Shown: in pieces, positions 60,210 to 64,000 of the stretch
Numbering within the stretch: position 1 is the first letter of the stretch
Layout of the letters: each line of letters starts with the position of its first letter
Assembly (NCBI RefSeq): GCF_000380245.2
Contig: NZ_HG428743.1
Location: forward strand, 216,252-280,251
Reading direction: 5' to 3'
DNA: 64,000 nt
Source of the DNA: Bacillus massiliigorillae
GTDB lineage: Bacteria; Bacillota; Bacilli; Bacillales; DSM-1321
Notes under the pieces: generated by a model
Told to the model about the DNA's origin: nothing
The model's database searches: none
Seen by the model: the letters and a program-made list of their open reading frames with translations, nothing else
Made by a program: the position numbers and the translations under genes

Positions 60210-60303
60210 GAAATATACCCTCCTTGTTAAATTGCATATATAAGTATACGAGAAAACAAGGGGTAAGTTTCAAAATATGTCATATTTTCCAAATAAGAAT
60301 CTT

Positions 60304-61239
60304 TTACTGCTGCTTTTTATCTAAAAGGTGAAGATCCCATCGTTCTTCTATTAATGTAGTTTCTGCCCATTCGTCATTTGTTTTTTCTTCTGTTTTAGTA
60401 AAATTAAATTTTCCATATAGATGACGAGCTGCTTCTAAAATACTGACCGTCCATAAGAAAATATGCTGATAGTTTTGTGCTTTACAGAAAGTAATGGCTG
60501 TGTTTATTAGCTTATTGCCAATGCCTAAACCTTGATACTTGTCATCAATAACAAACCATCTGAGCTGTGCTTCTGTTTCACTAGACTTCGTTATCGCAAT
60601 AGAGCCGACGTTTTCACCATTTACCTCAGCAATCCAGAGCGCTCCTCCTTCTTGATCGAGCATAAAATCCGTTAAACCTTTCATCACATAATATTCAAAT
60701 ACTTGTTTGAAATGGTATGTTTCACCGTATAGCTTTCCGTGAAGCTGTGCAACATATCCGATGTCTCCAGCTTGATATGGACGAATAACAACTTCTGGCA
60801 TCAAAGAATCTTCTTTCGAGCCAATAGATTTAATGGTTTGCATAGACGATACAAGGGTTGAAATTTCTTTTTGTGAGAGACTATGTATCATTTTATCTAC
60901 ACCAATATTTGCACTTTCAACCAAATCGTTATAGATTTTATCGCCATACTCTGTGAGATATAGTAAATATTGTCTTTTATCCTCATTTGACTGTGTTCTT
61001 GTGACGATATTTTCAGCTTCAAAGCGTTGAATAATTCGGCTCATATAGCCCCGATCAATACCTAACTTGTCTTGAATTTCCGTTGCGGTACTACCATTAC
61101 TTAGCTTAATTTCTGTTATAATACGTGCCTCTGTTAATGGAAAAGGTTGATTATAAATCTCTTGATCGATTTTCCCTAGTACATTGGCATAATATCTATT
61201 GAATTCCCGGATTTTTTCTATATATTGAATGAATTTCAT
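60304..61239 (-). CDS. MarR-GNAT fusion protein
   Basis: A 311-residue fusion. Residues ~1-150 are a MarR winged helix (NGSTATEIQDKLGIDRGYMSRIIQRFEAENIVTRTQSNEDKRQYLLYLTEYG). Residues ~150-311 are a GNAT acetyltransferase (VVIRPYQAGDIGYVAQLHGKLY, DDKYQGLGIGNKLINTAITFC). This layout is common in Firmicutes; the regulator part may sense the acetylation state or the ligand. GGAGG ribosome site. Monocistronic. Confidence 0.92.
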   Translation of the reverse strand: MKFIQYIEKIREFNRYYANVLGKIDQEIYNQPFPLTEARIITEIKLSNGSTATEIQDKLGIDRGYMSRIIQRFEAENIVTRTQSNEDKRQYLLYLTEYGDKIYNDLVESANIGVDKMIHSLSQKEISTLVSSMQTIKSIGSKEDSLMPEVVIRPYQAGDIGYVAQLHGKLYGETYHFKQVFEYYVMKGLTDFMLDQEGGALWIAEVNGENVGSIAITKSSETEAQLRWFVIDDKYQGLGIGNKLINTAITFCKAQNYQHIFLWTVSILEAARHLYGKFNFTKTEEKTNDEWAETTLIEERWDLHLLDKKQQ

Positions 61240-61364
61240 GAAGTCGCCTCCTAATATTCTGAAATTTTAAACTGCTGATAGTATATTTTATATAGTTGAC
61301 TCAGTCAACTATATAACACTAAAGAATGAAAACTTTAAAATGGAGGACGCTTCGATAAATGAGT

Positions 61365-61430
61365 AAAAAAAAGAGCTGACAATAGCTCTTAATCCGGAAG
61401 AAAAGCGCCTGTTAGCTCAATAAGTATAGT
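61365..61430. repeat. Dispersed repeat, short copy
   Basis: AAAAAAAAGAGCTGACAATAGCTCTT hairpin then GCGCCTGTTAGCTCAATAAGTATAG. It overlaps the end of the DUF3997 gene (stop at 61417) and gives a T-run on the minus strand. Confidence 0.6.
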
Positions 61431-61869
61431 TCCTTTCTAAATCCCCTACACTTTTTAATACAACATCATCAAATATTTGATATTCTTGCTTCTTTTTCGT
61501 GAAATCCGCATCATCTAGAGGACCTGTTACTTTACCATTTTTAATTTCTAAAATCCAATAATGATAGTTTTTTTCATCCGGTATTTCCATACCATTATTT
61601 CTTTTGGGGTCCTTCATTAACTCCACTTGTTTCGCGATAATGTATTGATTATTCCATCCAGCTTCAATTACTTTGGTAGGTATGATGGCTTTCCCCCAAC
61701 CATTTGCACTTGTTTTAGGAGCTATTTTCACCTCATGAGCAGATAGTCGAACAATTGAATATTCACCAGGTAAATCTACATCAAAATCGGATGCTCCAGG
61801 ACATCCAGTTAAAAAAAGTACACTGATAGTAGCTATAAATAAAAAATAAAAGCATCTATTTCTAAACAT
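61417..61869 (-). CDS. DUF3997 lipoprotein
   Basis: A 150-residue protein with a type II signal and lipobox (FLTGC, Cys about residue 22), so it should be lipid-anchored outside the membrane. PGEYSIVRLSAHEVKIAPK, IPTKVIEAGWNNQYIIAKQ, NYHYWILEIKNGKVTGPL and FTKKKQEYQI fit DUF3997. Function unknown. GGAGG 4-5 nt before ATG. The next gene upstream ends 16 nt before, so they form an operon. Confidence 0.83.
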   Translation of the reverse strand: MFRNRCFYFLFIATISVLFLTGCPGASDFDVDLPGEYSIVRLSAHEVKIAPKTSANGWGKAIIPTKVIEAGWNNQYIIAKQVELMKDPKRNNGMEIPDEKNYHYWILEIKNGKVTGPLDDADFTKKKQEYQIFDDVVLKSVGDLERNYTY

Positions 61870-61884
61870 AGAACCTCCAACGTC

Positions 61885-62199
61885 TTATTTTACTGTTCTA
61901 TCACGATATACAATAAGCGTAATTACATTTAATAGAATGGTAACAATGAGAAGAACTCCTGCAACGAACGCCAAAGCACTCATGGTATCCATAAGACCGC
62001 CCCAATCTTCAATCTGTACTAGATGATAGTTATTAAAAATTTGCAAGCATAATGAAAGAGCACAAGCACTGATACTTATAATAGAAAGAGTAACCCAATG
62101 CTTATATTCTTTCTTGTTATCACGTCCGAGATTTAAAACAGGAAGAATCCATGCAATTAGTCCAAGTACGAGACTCCCCATATTAAGCCAGCCACTCAC
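61885..62199 (-). CDS. Hypothetical membrane protein, operon with DUF3997
   Basis: A 104-residue protein with three membrane segments (residues ~6-22, ~37-55, ~72-97). WILPVLNLGRDNKKEYKHWVTLSIISISACALSLCLQIFNNYH is the most distinct stretch. GTG start with GGGGGATT upstream. It ends 15 nt before the DUF3997 ATG. Confidence 0.62.
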   Translation of the reverse strand: MSGWLNMGSLVLGLIAWILPVLNLGRDNKKEYKHWVTLSIISISACALSLCLQIFNNYHLVQIEDWGGLMDTMSALAFVAGVLLIVTILLNVITLIVYRDRTVK

Positions 62200-62289
62200 A
62201 TTAATCCCCCTTTTATCTTTTTTCTTCAGATAAACCCAATTACCCCTAATATTAACATACTTTCCAAATAAAGTTATTCTGTAAGCTCA

Positions 62290-62335
62290 CTCCGTTTTTT
62301 ACACAACAAAAGGCTGCCAATAGGACAGCCAATTA
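62290..62335 (-). terminator. Terminator after the 62339 gene, repeat-like hairpin
   Basis: CTCCGTTTTTTACACAACAAAAGGCTGCC then AATAGGACAGCC; the minus-strand hairpin GGCTGTC...GGCAGCC is followed by TTTTGTTG. Related to the dispersed repeat but without its right-hand module. Confidence 0.65.
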
Positions 62336-62338
62336 TTC

Positions 62339-62764
62339 TTACTGCGATAAATGCTTATACTCAAGGATTTCTATTTTAAAATCGTGTTTACATACCATCT
62401 GATTGATTTTATTACTGTCACAAGATGGAGAAATTCTTAATTTTACTAAATCATTCTCTACTCCATATTGATTTTTCCCCTTTACAAGCTGTGGATTGAC
62501 CTCAATTCTTACATCCATATCATAAGAATGATTATTATTATAATGTAAATCAGCAATGCCTCTCCAATTCCACATGATATGTTCATCACTGTATTCTTTT
62601 TGCACTTTACGATCGAGGACTGGAAGAACAATATCTGAAATAATATCTTCCGTTGTGACATACAAGCCTTCTTCCTTTGAAACGGATTCTGCATGAACAG
62701 ATTGGAAAGGAAAAAAAGCCAATGATAAGAAGCCAAACAATATCAAATATCGTTTCGTCACCAA
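62339..62764 (-). CDS. Secreted hypothetical protein (DUF3888-like)
   Basis: A 141-residue protein with a signal peptide (ILFGFLSLAFFPFQSVHA, cleavage after VHA). The mature part starts ESVSKEEGLYVTTEDI and holds VLDRKVQKEYSDEHIMWNWRG and the Cys-bearing CDSNKINQMVCKHDFKIEIL. It loosely resembles DUF3888 exported proteins of Bacillus; identification is tentative. GTG start preceded by GAGGTGAG. Confidence 0.6.
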   Translation of the reverse strand: MVTKRYLILFGFLSLAFFPFQSVHAESVSKEEGLYVTTEDIISDIVLPVLDRKVQKEYSDEHIMWNWRGIADLHYNNNHSYDMDVRIEVNPQLVKGKNQYGVENDLVKLRISPSCDSNKINQMVCKHDFKIEILEYKHLSQ

Positions 62765-62819
62765 GACTCACCTCATTTTTACATTTACTCCTTATTCTTC
62801 ACCATTCATTTTTTCTTAT

Positions 62820-62916
62820 GAATGGCATAATAAAAATGAGCTATGATCAAGAAGATCCCTATTATGCAGAACTAACCTATTACGACAAAAATAAAAACAT
62901 AATTCAAATACAGTAA
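62820..62916 (+). other. Possible gene-end remnant
   Basis: A 31-codon frame, IIKMSYDQEDPYYAELTYYD then KNKNIIQIQ and a stop, has the look of the C-terminus of an exported DUF3888/3889-like protein. It has no ribosome site or signal peptide. Low support. Confidence 0.25.
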
Positions 62917-62972
62917 AATAACACCCAAGGAACTCCTGCTCACTAACCGGTGGATACCACTGTTCACAAAAA

Positions 62973-63012
62973 TACCCCACTTCAAGCGTTAAGCTAAGTG
63001 GGGTTAGTTCAC
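62973..63012 (-). terminator. Terminator of the old-yellow-enzyme gene
   Basis: TACCCCACTT and AAGTGGGGT arms; on the minus strand followed by ATTTTTG. It lies 90 nt past the stop. Confidence 0.75.
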
Positions 63013-63092
63013 GTTTTCTTATTATGAGAATAGCTTTTTCTAATCGACGAATAGATTTTACTGTCGTTGAATGATGAATCCAAAAGCTTTCA

Positions 63093-64000
63093 TCATAATG
63101 ATTGATAACTCATCGTTGTATAATCCGTATATCCTCTACTATCTCCGCCAAAGTACGTACTACGATCAGGTTCATTTAATGAAGCATCTTGTTGGAGTCG
63201 CTCTACTAAGTCCGGGTTTGCTAAAGACCAAGCACCAACTGGAGCGACATCTGCACGTCCTTCTTCAATATCCACATCAATTTTTTCTAGTGGACGACCA
63301 GCACGATTTACAAGTAAGGCATTTGGCCACATTCTACGGATTTCTGTTAATAATTCATCATTACTAGAATGCTTAACATGTAAATACGCTAGATTTAATT
63401 TTGCTAATTCAGGTACTAGATAACGGTAAAAGTCCTCACTTTGTTCACCTTCAAAAATACCCATATTGGCTATATCCCCAGGTGAGATACGGAAACCTGT
63501 ACGATCTGCGCCAATTTCTTCCGCAACTGCTTTTGCTACTTCGATTCCAAATCGGGCACGATTTTCAATAGAACCGCCGTATTCATCTTCACGCTTATTC
63601 GAACTTTCCGCGAAGAATTGCTGAATTAAATAGCCATTTGCTCCATGAATTTCAACGCCATCAGCACCAGCTTCAATTGCTGCTGCAGCCGCCTTTTTGA
63701 AATCTAGAATGGTTGTGTTTATTTCTTCTTTCGTTAATTCATGAGGTACTGGAATGTCTTGCATTCCCTTTTCAGTAACAATTTGAACTCCCGGTGCAAT
63801 GGCAGAAGGCGCAACGCCTTGGCGATGATGTGGTGTGTTTTCAGGATGCGACATACGCCCAGCGTGCATTAATTGAATATACATATATGCACCTTTTTCA
63901 TGAACAGCATTCGTTACTTTTTTCCAGCCATCAATTTGTGCTTGATTGTAAAGGCCCGGTGTCCATAAATACCCTTGTCCATCTTCAGAAGGTTGTGTTC
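63093..64000 (-). CDS. Old yellow enzyme family alkene reductase (partial, 5' end beyond window)
   Basis: The frame is open to the window edge, giving at least 302 residues. It is an FMN-dependent TIM-barrel enzyme of the NemA/OYE type, which reduces electron-poor alkenes with NADPH. Visible features: PGLYNQAQIDGWKKV, MYIQLMHAGRMSHPEN, GADGVEIHGANGYLIQQF (with the His/Asn pair that binds substrates), GSIENRARFGIEV and RFRISPG-like GFRISPGDIAN, and LVNRAGRPLE. The start codon and first ~60 residues lie to the right of base 64000. Confidence 0.9.
   Translation of the reverse strand, partial: TQPSEDGQGYLWTPGLYNQAQIDGWKKVTNAVHEKGAYMYIQLMHAGRMSHPENTPHHRQGVAPSAIAPGVQIVTEKGMQDIPVPHELTKEEINTTILDFKKAAAAAIEAGADGVEIHGANGYLIQQFFAESSNKREDEYGGSIENRARFGIEVAKAVAEEIGADRTGFRISPGDIANMGIFEGEQSEDFYRYLVPELAKLNLAYLHVKHSSNDELLTEIRRMWPNALLVNRAGRPLEKIDVDIEEGRADVAPVGAWSLANPDLVERLQQDASLNEPDRSTYFGGDSRGYTDYTTMSYQSL

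Noticed and set aside
23991..62335. CRISPR array as explanation for the recurring short modules
   Set aside because: Copies are kilobases apart, unequal in length and tied to gene ends; there are no spacers or cas genes.

Overview
The window looks like chromosomal DNA of a low-GC, endospore-forming Bacillales species (Bacillaceae/Planococcaceae type). It is AT-rich, genes have strong AAGGAGG-type ribosome binding sites and use TTG or GTG starts fairly often. Several genes belong to spore-surface families (endospore appendage subunit, CotY/CotZ family, ExsC-like exosporium protein, a Cys/Arg-rich mini-protein). The species cannot be fixed from the sequence alone. No rRNA, tRNA, CRISPR array, intact insertion sequence or prophage was seen.

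Layout. 1-1589 (-) is the start of a very repetitive Asp/Ala/Ser/Thr protein with a Cys-rich N-terminus, cut by the window edge. 2-9 kb holds housekeeping/accessory genes (DUF1275 membrane protein, AlkD-like DNA repair protein, DUF4256, sugar O-acetyltransferase, YoaE-like molybdopterin oxidoreductase, VanZ). 9.3-13.6 kb is a sulfur (persulfide) module: a four-domain CoA-disulfide-reductase/rhodanese/TusA/DsrE fusion, a tiny membrane peptide and a split YeeE/YedE transporter, linked by shared ATACC-N6-GGTAT operators. 13.8-17.2 kb holds a PH-like/LacI/HAD operon, DoxX and MarR. 17.6-22.3 kb has an ExsC-like exosporium protein, a BcrC-type undecaprenyl-diphosphatase, a membrane FAD oxidase operon and a DUF2089/SHOCT-like operon.

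22.3-41 kb is an accessory stretch. It is rich in small hypothetical genes, decayed genes (LOG family with a nonsense codon, a frameshifted DUF2798-like gene, other remnants) and copies of a terminator-associated repeat. It also holds two of three paralogues of an unrecognised membrane-anchored family, a YknXYZ-type efflux operon and a mer-type MerR plus metallochaperone with no merA. 41-50 kb has an ECF S component, an MBL hydrolase, an amidase, TetR/MFS and MarR/hydrolase units with visible operators, and the appendage (Ena)/CotY-Z pair. 51-54 kb has menA and a PerR-type ahpC-dps-small-ORF operon, then the Cys/Arg mini-protein and the third paralogue. 55-64 kb has a lactonase-type propeller, a WYL regulator/GyrI-like pair, small membrane proteins, a MarR-GNAT fusion, lipoproteins and a partial old-yellow-enzyme gene at the right edge.

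Regulation is unusually readable. I see a perfect PerR box, twin MerR-type 19-bp-spacer promoters, a Mer-type dyad, and palindromes next to LacI, MarR, TetR, WYL and DoxX genes. Most genes run on the minus strand, and many end in a hairpin whose T-run lies on the minus strand, often embedded in the same dispersed repeat.
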